From contig JAMDDF010000025.1 of the NCBI GenBank assembly GCA_023489205.1, positions 1 to 16,299 of the forward strand: DNA of 16,299 nucleotides, written 5' to 3'. The DNA comes from Actinomycetota bacterium. Its GTDB lineage: Bacteria > Actinomycetota > Acidimicrobiia > Acidimicrobiales > Palsa-688. Numbering within the stretch: the first letter of the stretch is position 1; each line of letters starts with the position of its first letter. Both the position numbers and the translations under genes were made by a program. The notes beneath the pieces are model-generated. The model saw only the letters and a list, made by a program, of their open reading frames with translations. It was not told where the DNA came from and made no database searches. This document shows, piece after piece, positions 7,664-13,181 of the stretch.

Positions 7664-8592
7664 CAGTGCCTTGGGCTGGGCCCGGGGCCGCAGGGCCCGG
7701 GGCCGGACAAGGCGCAGAGGGAGCGGCACAGCCGCGGCCAGTTTGGTCTGGGCTCCAGCGTGTAGCCGCAGAGGCCCTCGGTGACCCGGCCGCGGCCCGT
7801 TGGTTCGTAGAGGAAGCTGCAGGTGCCCCTTGGGCACTGGTGGCTGGGGAGCCGGCCCCGCTGCGAGGAGAGAGGGCTCTCATGGCGATGGTCGAGCGGA
7901 GCTTGAGGGGCGAGCCGGTGCAATACGTGCTTGGGCACTGGGCCTTCCGTCGCATAGACCTGATGGTCGACAGGCGGACGCTCATCCCCCGCCCCGAGAC
8001 AGAGGTCGTGGTGGACGTGGCGCTGGCGGAGCTGGACCGCCAAGTGGTCCGAGGGCCAGAGCTTGGCCCACAAGTTGTCGACCTCGGTACCGGTTCGGGG
8101 GCCATAGCGCTGTCGATCGCTGTGGAGCGACCCCGTGCGCAGGTTTGGGCTACGGACATTTCGCCCGATGCCCTCGCCGTTGCTTCTGCCAACCTTGCGG
8201 GCCTCGGTGCCAGAGCCGCTGGCCGGGTGACCTTCGGGCTTGGTGACTGGTGGGCGGCGCTCCCAGACGAGCTCCAAGGGAGGGTGGCCCTGGTGGTCGC
8301 CAACCCGCCCTATGTCTCCGAAGCAGAGTTCCAAGATCTACCGAGCGAGGTGGCGCTGTGGGAACCGCATGAGGCCCTCGTCTGTGGCCCGAGCGGCATG
8401 GAGGCTCTGGAGGCCCTGGTGGCAGGTGCCGGGCGCTGGCTCGCGCCAGGTTCGTCCTTGGTGAGCGAAATAGCCCCGCAGCGCTCGGCCGAGGCCGTGG
8501 CCATAGCCAAAACAGCGGGCTTCACCGACGTCTCGGTGAAGCCCGACCTGGCGGGCCGCGAGCGCGTCCTTGTAGCTCGTTGGCAGTCCTAA
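7660..8592 (+). CDS. prmC: Release factor glutamine methyltransferase
   Basis: SAM-dependent N5-methyltransferase that modifies the Gln of the GGQ motif in RF1 and RF2. 310 aa. Seen: a helical N-terminal substrate domain (about 30-100) with EPVQYVLGHWAF and LIPRPETE (108-115), SAM motif I DLGTGSG (141-147), acidic DISPD (166-170), and the catalytic NPPY (215-218). The C-terminal AGF..V...DLAGRERVLVAR is typical. GTG 7660 overlaps the prfA stop (GTGA), so translation is coupled to its substrate's gene. The first ~28 residues are Gly/Ala/Pro-rich and come partly from a 13-bp direct repeat (7678-7690, 7693-7705); the conserved protein starts near residue 29, so a later start is possible. A 13-bp perfect hairpin lies near the 3' end. 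Confidence 0.95.
   Translation: MTVPWAGPGAAGPGAGQGAEGAAQPRPVWSGLQRVAAEALGDPAAARWFVEEAAGAPWALVAGEPAPLRGERALMAMVERSLRGEPVQYVLGHWAFRRIDLMVDRRTLIPRPETEVVVDVALAELDRQVVRGPELGPQVVDLGTGSGAIALSIAVERPRAQVWATDISPDALAVASANLAGLGARAAGRVTFGLGDWWAALPDELQGRVALVVANPPYVSEAEFQDLPSEVALWEPHEALVCGPSGMEALEALVAGAGRWLAPGSSLVSEIAPQRSAEAVAIAKTAGFTDVSVKPDLAGRERVLVARWQS
7678..7705 (+). repeat. 13-bp direct repeat in the prmC 5' end
   Basis: GGGCCCGGGGCCG occurs at 7678-7690 and again at 7693-7705 (period 15 bp, in frame), encoding AGPGA twice. It is also strongly self-complementary. It sits in the non-conserved N-terminal extension of PrmC, just after the prfA-prmC overlap. Confidence 0.85.
8516..8545 (+). other. 13-bp perfect hairpin inside the 3' end of prmC
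   Basis: CGGGCTTCACCGA (8516-8528) is followed, after the loop CGTC, by its exact reverse complement (8533-8545). It lies inside the coding sequence about 47 bp before the prmC stop and encodes part of AGFTDVSVKPD. No T-run follows. A perfect 13-bp GC-rich stem with a tetraloop should fold in mRNA; it could pause transcription or protect the 3' end of a prfA-prmC transcript. Confidence 0.8.
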
Positions 8593-8642
8593 CCAGGCAG
8601 GCCGCGCCCAGCTTAGGTAAAGGTTGCGAGTAGCTTCGCGTC

Positions 8643-9263
8643 GTGGCCATCGTGAAGGCTTACGGGGACCCACCGCCAGCGTCAGCGACCAAGATGGCCG
8701 TGGAGGCGCTCGCTGGTGGGGACATCATCGGGTTGCCTACGGACACGGTCTACGGCCTTGGGGCCTATCCTTTCCGCACTGGTGCTTCGGATCGGCTCTT
8801 TAGAGTCAAGGCGAGGCCACGGGCTGTCGGGCTCCCAGTCCTGGTAGCCGACGAGGCTCAAGCGCTGGAGCTGTGCACAGCCGTACCCAAGGTGGCGCGT
8901 CGGCTCATGGAGCGCTACTGGCCGGGCCCGCTCACCCTCGTGCTGCCTCGGCGCCCCGACCTTGAAGCCGACCTCGGGGAAGACGACGAGACCATCGGGA
9001 TCCGTTGCCCGGCTCACCCCGTGCCACTGGCGATCTGCCGCCGGCTCGGGCCCATAGCGACCACCAGTGCCAACCGCCATGGCGAAGCGCCCTTTACGAC
9101 AGCGAAGGAACTAAACGACAGGCTCGGTAGGGACGTCGCGTTGGTGCTCGACGCCGGCACTTGCGACCAGGCGCCTTCGACGGTCGTGGACTGTACCGGG
9201 GAGGACCCCAAGCTCCTGCGCCAAGGCCCGGTGCGAGCCGAGGAGGTCGCCGCCCTCGCCTGA
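8643..9263 (+). CDS. tsaC: Threonylcarbamoyl-AMP synthase (Sua5/YrdC/YwlC family)
   Basis: Makes L-threonylcarbamoyladenylate from threonine, bicarbonate and ATP, the first step of t6A37 formation on ANN-decoding tRNAs. 206 aa forms a single YrdC domain without the extra C-terminal Sua5 domain (full Sua5 is about 340 aa). Seen: GLPTDTVYGLG (30-40), the KxR pair Lys56/Arg58 in VKARP, GLPVLVAD, YWPGPLTLVL, IGIRCPAHP, and the SxN motif TSAN (Ser142, Asn144). GTG 8643 has only a weak upstream AGG-rich stretch; an in-frame ATG at 8694 would remove 17 residues but lacks a ribosome site. It follows prmC by 50 bp. In M. tuberculosis the same gene (Rv1301) also lies between prmC and wecA. Confidence 0.93.
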   Translation: MAIVKAYGDPPPASATKMAVEALAGGDIIGLPTDTVYGLGAYPFRTGASDRLFRVKARPRAVGLPVLVADEAQALELCTAVPKVARRLMERYWPGPLTLVLPRRPDLEADLGEDDETIGIRCPAHPVPLAICRRLGPIATTSANRHGEAPFTTAKELNDRLGRDVALVLDAGTCDQAPSTVVDCTGEDPKLLRQGPVRAEEVAALA

Positions 9264-9292
9264 GGGCCGGGAAGGTTGGCTCGGAAGGCCGC

Positions 9293-9298
9293 TAGGCT
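9293..9298 (+). promoter_or_regulatory. Possible -10 element upstream of wecA
   Basis: TAGGCT, a common actinobacterial -10 form, lies in the 136-bp gap between tsaC and wecA. No recognisable -35 lies 16-18 bp upstream, so support is weak. If used, the transcript would begin near 9305 and contain the inverted repeat at 9311-9352 in its leader. Confidence 0.25.
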
Positions 9299-9310
9299 CG
9301 TTCGAGTGCT

Positions 9311-9352
9311 GTCTGACTGAGGAGCGTGCGCGTGGGTGCCGGTCAGTCGGAC
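9311..9352 (+). other. Inverted repeat in the tsaC-wecA gap
   Basis: GTCTGACTGA (9311-9320) and TCAGTCGGAC (9343-9352) pair over 10 positions with one G-T wobble, around a 22-nt loop. It sits 48 bp before the wecA start. It could be a transcript-end hairpin for tsaC, a leader structure for wecA, or a protein-binding dyad. The large loop argues against an intrinsic terminator. Confidence 0.5.
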
Positions 9353-9399
9353 GGGGCCATAAGCGCTGAGGGTGCCGCGCCTAGCGCAGGGAGAAGCCT

Positions 9400-10815
9400 T
9401 TGATCCGGTTCCGCGAGTACTTGGTCGTGTTCGTGGTGGCTGCAGTCGCCACGTACTTGACCACGTTCGTCGTGAGGGCGATGGCTAAGCGTCACGGCTT
9501 GGTGGTCTTGCCTGACGACCGCAGGGTCCACGAGCGGCCGACGGCGACCGGCGGTGGGACGGGCATGTACGTAGGGCTCTTGGCGGCCATGGCGGTGGCG
9601 TCCCAACTGCCGGCCTTCTCAGAAGTTTTCCGGGGGTCGGGCCCCTTCGGTGTGGTCATCGCCTCCACTGTGATCTTTTGCGTCGGCTTCGCCGACGACG
9701 TGCGCGAAATGTCTCCCCCGGCCAAGCTCTCTGGCCAGGTCCTCGCTGCCACAGTGCTCTACCTCTTCGGGGTCAACATGCTGTTCTTCCAGGTCCCGTT
9801 CACCGAAACGGTCCTCGTGTTGACTACAAACTGGGCGGTGCTGGCGACAGTCCTGTGGGTGGCCGTGATCGCCAACTCCGTCAACTTCATCGACGGCCTC
9901 GACGGCTTGGCCGCCGGCATCGTGGGCATTGCCGGGGCGGCTTTCTTTGTGTACTCCCACCAGCTCGGGGTGGCGAACGTCATCCTCGCTAACAACCCCG
10001 GGCCTCTTATAGCCGTGGTCGTTGTCGGCCTGTGCGTCGGGTTCTTGCCCCACAATTTCCACCCCGCCAAGATCTTCATGGGCGACGCTGGGGCCATGCT
10101 CCTTGGCTTGCTAGTAGCAGCCTCCACCTTGGCGGTGGTGGGCCAGGACAGTTCTACCTATAGCGGCCGGGTGTACTTCTTCTTCGCCCCGATCCTGATC
10201 CCGTTGTTCATCCTCGGTATCCCTTTGCTAGACACCCTCTTTGCCATCCTGCGGCGCGCAGGCCAGCGCACCAGCCCTGCAGTAGCGGACCTCAACCACC
10301 TCCACCACCGGCTCATGCGCTTGGGCCATGGCCAGCGCCAGGCTGTCGTCGTGCTCTGGGCCTGGACTGCCCTGTTGTCAGCACTAGTGCTGTGGCCGAC
10401 CGTGACCAATGCCAACGAGGTGGCGCCCATGGCCATTGGAGCGCTAGCGATCTTCCTCTTCACGCTCTTCACTGCGAGGGGGCGTTCCAAGCGCCCTATC
10501 GGCGACGTCGGCCCGGGGGAGGCACCGGACGGCCGAACGGCTAGGCGCGGGGAGCGCAAGTTGCACCACGGTGGGGGTCACCTGTCCAACGGCTGGGCCG
10601 CCTTGGCGCGAGCCGGCGCCAGGCTCCCCGCCAACGGTACTCCCGTCCCGGAGCGCCTGCCGCCGGCCGGCCCTGCCATGGGCCCCCCGCTGCCTCGTGA
10701 GGCAGTACCCGAAGACGGCCCAGCCACAGACCCTGCTCGTCTGGCCCCCGGGGCCCATGCTAACGGGGCAGCGGGGCCCCTCAACGCCAAGCGCGCCGGC
10801 ACCAACGGAGTGTAG
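9400..10815 (+). CDS. wecA: Undecaprenyl-phosphate sugar-1-phosphate transferase (WecA/TagO family)
   Basis: Polytopic membrane enzyme of the MraY/WecA superfamily (glycosyltransferase family 4), moving a sugar-1-phosphate, most likely GlcNAc-1-P from UDP-GlcNAc, to a polyprenyl-phosphate carrier to begin cell-wall polymer or O-glycan assembly. Seen: about ten hydrophobic segments up to residue ~360, DDRRVHERPTATGGG (39-53), FADD (97-100; Mg/carrier Asp pair), NSVNFIDGLDGLA (159-171), FMGD (226-229), and the cytoplasmic His motif NHLHHRL (299-305). These motifs favour WecA/TagO/Rv1302 over MraY. Residues ~361-471 form a hydrophilic Gly/Pro/Ala/Arg-rich tail, longer than in the ~404-aa M. tuberculosis protein. 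The TTG start is supported by AGGGAG (9388-9393) six bases upstream. The sugar specificity cannot be read from sequence. Confidence 0.9.
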   Translation: MIRFREYLVVFVVAAVATYLTTFVVRAMAKRHGLVVLPDDRRVHERPTATGGGTGMYVGLLAAMAVASQLPAFSEVFRGSGPFGVVIASTVIFCVGFADDVREMSPPAKLSGQVLAATVLYLFGVNMLFFQVPFTETVLVLTTNWAVLATVLWVAVIANSVNFIDGLDGLAAGIVGIAGAAFFVYSHQLGVANVILANNPGPLIAVVVVGLCVGFLPHNFHPAKIFMGDAGAMLLGLLVAASTLAVVGQDSSTYSGRVYFFFAPILIPLFILGIPLLDTLFAILRRAGQRTSPAVADLNHLHHRLMRLGHGQRQAVVVLWAWTALLSALVLWPTVTNANEVAPMAIGALAIFLFTLFTARGRSKRPIGDVGPGEAPDGRTARRGERKLHHGGGHLSNGWAALARAGARLPANGTPVPERLPPAGPAMGPPLPREAVPEDGPATDPARLAPGAHANGAAGPLNAKRAGTNGV

Positions 10816-10875
10816 GGCTCTTGAAGCGCCCCGCCTGGTGCACGCGCCACTGCGGGCCGGCGGAGTTGCAGTATT

Positions 10876-10911
10876 ACGCCCATGTTCCTAGCCTGAGCAC
10901 CATGTGGGCGT
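10876..10911 (+). other. Bulged inverted repeat between wecA and the atp promoter
   Basis: ACGCCCATG (10876-10884) pairs with CATGTGGGCGT (10901-10911) if a 2-nt bulge is allowed, around a 16-nt loop. It lies 60 bp after the wecA stop and ends 11 bp before the -35 of the atp promoter. It could be a wecA transcript-end hairpin or an upstream regulator-binding dyad; no T-run is present. Confidence 0.4.
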
Positions 10912-10922
10912 GTACCGGGGTT

Positions 10923-10950
10923 TTGACCGCCGCCGGAGTTTGTGTATCAT
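10923..10950 (+). promoter_or_regulatory. Sigma-70-type promoter of the ATP synthase operon
   Basis: TTGACC (-35, 10923-10928) and TATCAT (-10, 10945-10950) are separated by 16 bp. This is the best -35/-10 pair I found and lies 69 bp upstream of the atpI start codon, where the atp operon promoter is expected. Transcription should start near 10956-10958. Confidence 0.65.
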
Positions 10951-10958
10951 GTCGAGGC

Positions 10959-10973
10959 CGCGCTCAAAGCGCG
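10959..10973 (+). other. Hairpin at the predicted 5' end of the atp mRNA
   Basis: CGCGCT-CAA-AGCGCG: a perfect 6-bp stem with a 3-nt loop beginning within about three bases of the predicted start site. Such terminal 5' stem-loops are known to slow mRNA decay in other bacteria; that role here is inference. Confidence 0.5.
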
Positions 10974-11018
10974 CCCAGGCTTGTCCCGGTCACCATGCCC
11001 CGGGGGTGGCTCTCCTAG

Positions 11019-11537
11019 ATGTTCTCAGACTTCCCTGTCCTCTACGTCGACGGTATCGTAAGGCGCACGCTTGTGTCGTGCATGGCCCTCGGCGTGGCCG
11101 CCGTTGCTGGGGGCCTCCTACTCAACCAGTGGCTGGCTGGCGCCGGTGTGGTGTTAGGCCTCGGCGGGGCGACGCTCAACCACCGGTTGTTCCAGGCCTC
11201 CACGGTCCGCCACATAGACAGTGAGGGCCACCTCGAAAAACGGCCTTACGCCGGGAGCGTCGCTGCCCGCCTGGGTGCCCTCACCGCCGTTGCTTTTGTG
11301 CTGCTGTTCTTCGTCGAGCCGATGGGCTTTGGCATGATCGGCGGCCTGGTCGCGTTCCAGGTCCTGCTCATGATGAACGCCCTAGGGGCCATGTGGTCCT
11401 ACCACAAGCGCGAACTGGCCGGGTTGGCCACCGGCGTGGCCGGCCGCCCCGGTGCTCCCGCGGCACCCCTTGCCGGGGCTGGCGAGGGGCCTCTGGCTGG
11501 CCAAACTCCCGGAGGAGAGGCGGCTCGTAGTGCATAG
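11019..11537 (+). CDS. atpI: AtpI-like small membrane protein of the ATP synthase operon
   Basis: 172-aa protein with four hydrophobic segments (about 16-34, 37-54, 84-103, 104-125) and a Gly/Ala/Pro-rich C-terminal tail (~137-172). Position directly before atpB, size and topology fit the non-essential AtpI family, linked in other bacteria to c-ring assembly or Mg2+ supply; Rv1303 occupies the same slot in M. tuberculosis. Sequence conservation in this family is low, so the call rests mainly on context and topology. ATG 11019 follows the predicted promoter by about 60 nt of leader, with only a G-rich stretch (GGGGGTGG) as a possible ribosome site. Its 3' end overlaps the likely atpB start by 8 bp. 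Confidence 0.75.
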   Translation: MFSDFPVLYVDGIVRRTLVSCMALGVAAVAGGLLLNQWLAGAGVVLGLGGATLNHRLFQASTVRHIDSEGHLEKRPYAGSVAARLGALTAVAFVLLFFVEPMGFGMIGGLVAFQVLLMMNALGAMWSYHKRELAGLATGVAGRPGAPAAPLAGAGEGPLAGQTPGGEAARSA

Positions 11538-12267
11538 CGCAGGGACCCTCCTCGCAGTGACGATACCGGTCGGGGACCATGTGAAGCGGGGTGTCGGGGG
11601 GTTCGTCTTCGACCTGGACACGATCTGGATGACCTTGATAGCGGGCGCAATCGTGGTCGGGCTGGGCTTCTACATGCGCTCCAAGCTGACCAGCGGGGTG
11701 CCCAACAAGGTCCAGGTGCTCTGGGAGCTGGTCATAGGCTGGGTGGGGGACCAGGTGGAGGCGGGCATGGGCCCCAAGTACCGACGCGCTGTGCCGCTCG
11801 GGGTCACGATCTTTTTGCTGATACTGGTGTGCAACTGGCTCGAGATCCTCCCCGGCTTCTGGCACAACACCGACTACCTCCCCGCTCCGACGGCTGATGC
11901 GAACTTGCCCTATGCAATGGCCCTGACGGTGTTCGTTGTGACCAACGTCGAAAGTTTGCGGGCCCGGGGGATCTGGGGCTACGTAAAGGGCTTTTTCGCG
12001 CGCCCCCGCTGGCTCGCGCCTATCAGGGTGATCGAGGAGCTCATGAAGCCCGTTACCCTGTCACTGCTGCTCTTCGGCAATATCTTCTCGGGGGGCATCA
12101 TGGTCGCCCTCCTTTTGGCGTTCCCTATCTACTTTTTCCCCGCGACTATAGCGCTGTCAGTCGTGTGGAAGCTTTTTGACATGTTCATTGGCGCCATCCA
12201 GGCATTTATCTTTGCCTTGCTCACCATCCTTTATTACCAGTTCGCTGTTGCAGAAGAGGCTCACTAA
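11530..12267 (+). CDS. atpB: ATP synthase F0 subunit a, with Leu in place of the essential Arg
   Basis: Membrane stator subunit forming the proton half-channels against the c-ring. From GTG 11530 it is 245 aa (M. tuberculosis about 250). I chose this start because the N terminus then aligns with the mycobacterial one (...LAVTIPVGDH versus ...LAAQIEVGEH) and GGAGGAGAGG lies at 11511-11520; the frame is open to a GTG at 11452, which would overlap atpI by 86 bp. Seen: about five hydrophobic segments, NWLEILPG, KPVTLSL, and the C-terminal helix GAIQAFIFALLTILYY. Odd: the family motif LRLFGN reads LLLFGN; the codon at 12067-12069 (residue 180) is CTG, where E. coli has Arg210. The rest of the helix is normal and no Arg replaces Gln in the C-terminal helix. 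This is a real variant or a one-base error. Confidence 0.95.
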   Translation: MHSAGTLLAVTIPVGDHVKRGVGGFVFDLDTIWMTLIAGAIVVGLGFYMRSKLTSGVPNKVQVLWELVIGWVGDQVEAGMGPKYRRAVPLGVTIFLLILVCNWLEILPGFWHNTDYLPAPTADANLPYAMALTVFVVTNVESLRARGIWGYVKGFFARPRWLAPIRVIEELMKPVTLSLLLFGNIFSGGIMVALLLAFPIYFFPATIALSVVWKLFDMFIGAIQAFIFALLTILYYQFAVAEEAH

Positions 12268-12285
12268 CCTAGGCCCAAAGGCCCA

Positions 12286-12318
12286 AAACAAAGCACAAGA
12301 GGAGAGGAAACACAACAA
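12286..12318 (+). promoter_or_regulatory. A-rich, T-free ribosome-binding leader of atpE
   Basis: The 33 bases before the atpE ATG consist almost only of A, G and C with strong A enrichment and no T, and contain AGGAGAGG (12300-12307). The sequence is unlikely to fold. Together with the strong purine site this should give high initiation, in line with the need for many c subunits per enzyme. E. coli atpE also has an unusually strong, unstructured initiation region. Confidence 0.55.
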
Positions 12319-12579
12319 ATGGCCGCAAGTATCGAGAAGGCCGTCGAGTTGGCAGGTGCGTTCGCGGGTGGTGGTTTGGCGCTCGGTGGCGGTGCCATCG
12401 GCGCCGCCGTCGGCGACGGCTTGGCCGGTAGCCAGACCATCGCGGGGATCGCGCGCCAGCCCGAAGTGCAAGGCCGCCTTTACTCGACGATGTTCTTAGT
12501 CGTCGGGCTCGTCGAAGCCATGTACTTCATCAACCTCGCCTTCACGGCGCTGTTCGTGTTCGTGCTCGCCAAGGGCTGA
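12319..12579 (+). CDS. atpE: ATP synthase F0 subunit c
   Basis: Proteolipid hairpin that forms the rotating c-ring. 86 aa with two hydrophobic helices (about 11-38 and 56-83). Seen: the Gly-rich first helix ([18 protein letters not shown]), the polar loop ARQPE (45-49) that contacts gamma/epsilon, and the ion-binding Glu66 in [13 protein letters not shown]. The residue after Glu is Ala and there is no Na+-ligand signature, so proton coupling is likely. Compared with the M. tuberculosis protein (VEAAYFINLAF) the position equal to Ala63 is Met68. A strong, unstructured ribosome site precedes the ATG, and atpF starts directly after the stop. Confidence 0.97.
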   Translation: MAASIEKAVELAGAFAGGGLALGGGAIGAAVGDGLAGSQTIAGIARQPEVQGRLYSTMFLVVGLVEAMYFINLAFTALFVFVLAKG

Positions 12580-13161
12580 GTGCGAGGGGCCGCTCAGGTG
12601 ATAGCGACTTCGAACTTCTTGGTGCCCAACGCGACGTTCATCGTCGAGCTGGTGATCTTTCTGATAGTGCTTGGCTTGCTGGCGAAGTACGTCTTGCCGT
12701 ACGCCAACCGGGCCATGGAGGACCGCCAGCAAGCGGTCGCGCGCAACATCAGGGAGGCCGAAGAAGCCAAGGCGAGGGCAGTCCAGCTCGAGGAGCAGCG
12801 CGCCCACCAGCTTGCGCAGAGCCGCGAGGAGGCACGCAGGCTTCGTGACGAAGCGGCCAAAGTGGGCGAGCAGCTTCGCCAGGAGCTCCAAAAAAAGGGT
12901 GAAGAGGATTACCAAAGGCTTGTTGCGCGGGCCGGTGCTGACATTGAAGCTTCGCTTCGCAAGGCCACCGATGACCTCAGGGCCCAGATGAGCGAGCTGG
13001 TCGTCGCCGTTGTAGAGCGTGTGCTTGGCGAAGGCATATCGTTGAGCGACCAACAGCGCCTCGTCGACCAGGCCATAGCAGAGGTGGAGGCGTTGTCTTC
13101 GGCCGAGGCCGCGACCTCCGTTGCCGGCGCGAGCGCCCCGGCGGGGGGCGCTCGCAGCTAG
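12580..13161 (+). CDS. atpF: ATP synthase F0 subunit b
   Basis: Peripheral-stalk subunit. 193 aa: a short N terminus, one membrane helix (about 18-36, FIVELVIFLIVLGLLAKY) and a long charged helix rich in Glu, Arg, Ala and Gln (about 45-150) that dimerises and binds delta. The C-terminal ~25 residues are Ala/Gly/Pro-rich. GTG 12580 abuts the atpE stop; a second in-frame GTG at 12598 has a better site (GAGGGG, 12583-12588) and would remove six residues. This is the only b-type gene between atpE and atpH, and it is not fused to delta. An 11-bp perfect hairpin ends 4 bp before the stop codon. Confidence 0.95.
   Translation: MRGAAQVIATSNFLVPNATFIVELVIFLIVLGLLAKYVLPYANRAMEDRQQAVARNIREAEEAKARAVQLEEQRAHQLAQSREEARRLRDEAAKVGEQLRQELQKKGEEDYQRLVARAGADIEASLRKATDDLRAQMSELVVAVVERVLGEGISLSDQQRLVDQAIAEVEALSSAEAATSVAGASAPAGGARS
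13129..13155 (+). other. 11-bp perfect GC hairpin at the 3' end of atpF
   Basis: GCGAGCGCCCC (13129-13139) and GGGGCGCTCGC (13145-13155) form a perfect 11-bp stem with a 5-nt loop. It is inside the atpF coding end (GASAPAGGARS) and 8 bp before the strong ribosome site of atpH. No T-run follows. It may be a processing or decay barrier that separates the abundant atpE-atpF message from the rest of the operon. Confidence 0.75.
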
Positions 13162-13162
13162 T

Positions 13163-13174
13163 GGAGGAGGGGGG
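13163..13174 (+). promoter_or_regulatory. Strong Shine-Dalgarno of atpH
   Basis: GGAGGAGGGGGG ends seven bases before GTG 13182. It decides the atpH start and lies immediately after the atpF stop, downstream of a stable hairpin. Translation of atpH therefore need not depend on coupling to atpF. Confidence 0.7.
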
Positions 13175-13181
13175 TAGGTAG

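Noticed and set aside
10821..11018. 65-codon + strand frame ending exactly before atpI
   Set aside because: Contains the predicted atp promoter and 5' hairpin, has no ribosome site and no family resemblance; judged a chance frame in a regulatory gap.
11452..11529. Longer atpB start overlapping atpI by 86 bp
   Set aside because: The extra 26 residues do not match subunit a, whereas GTG 11530 gives a mycobacterial-length N terminus and a purine-rich ribosome site.
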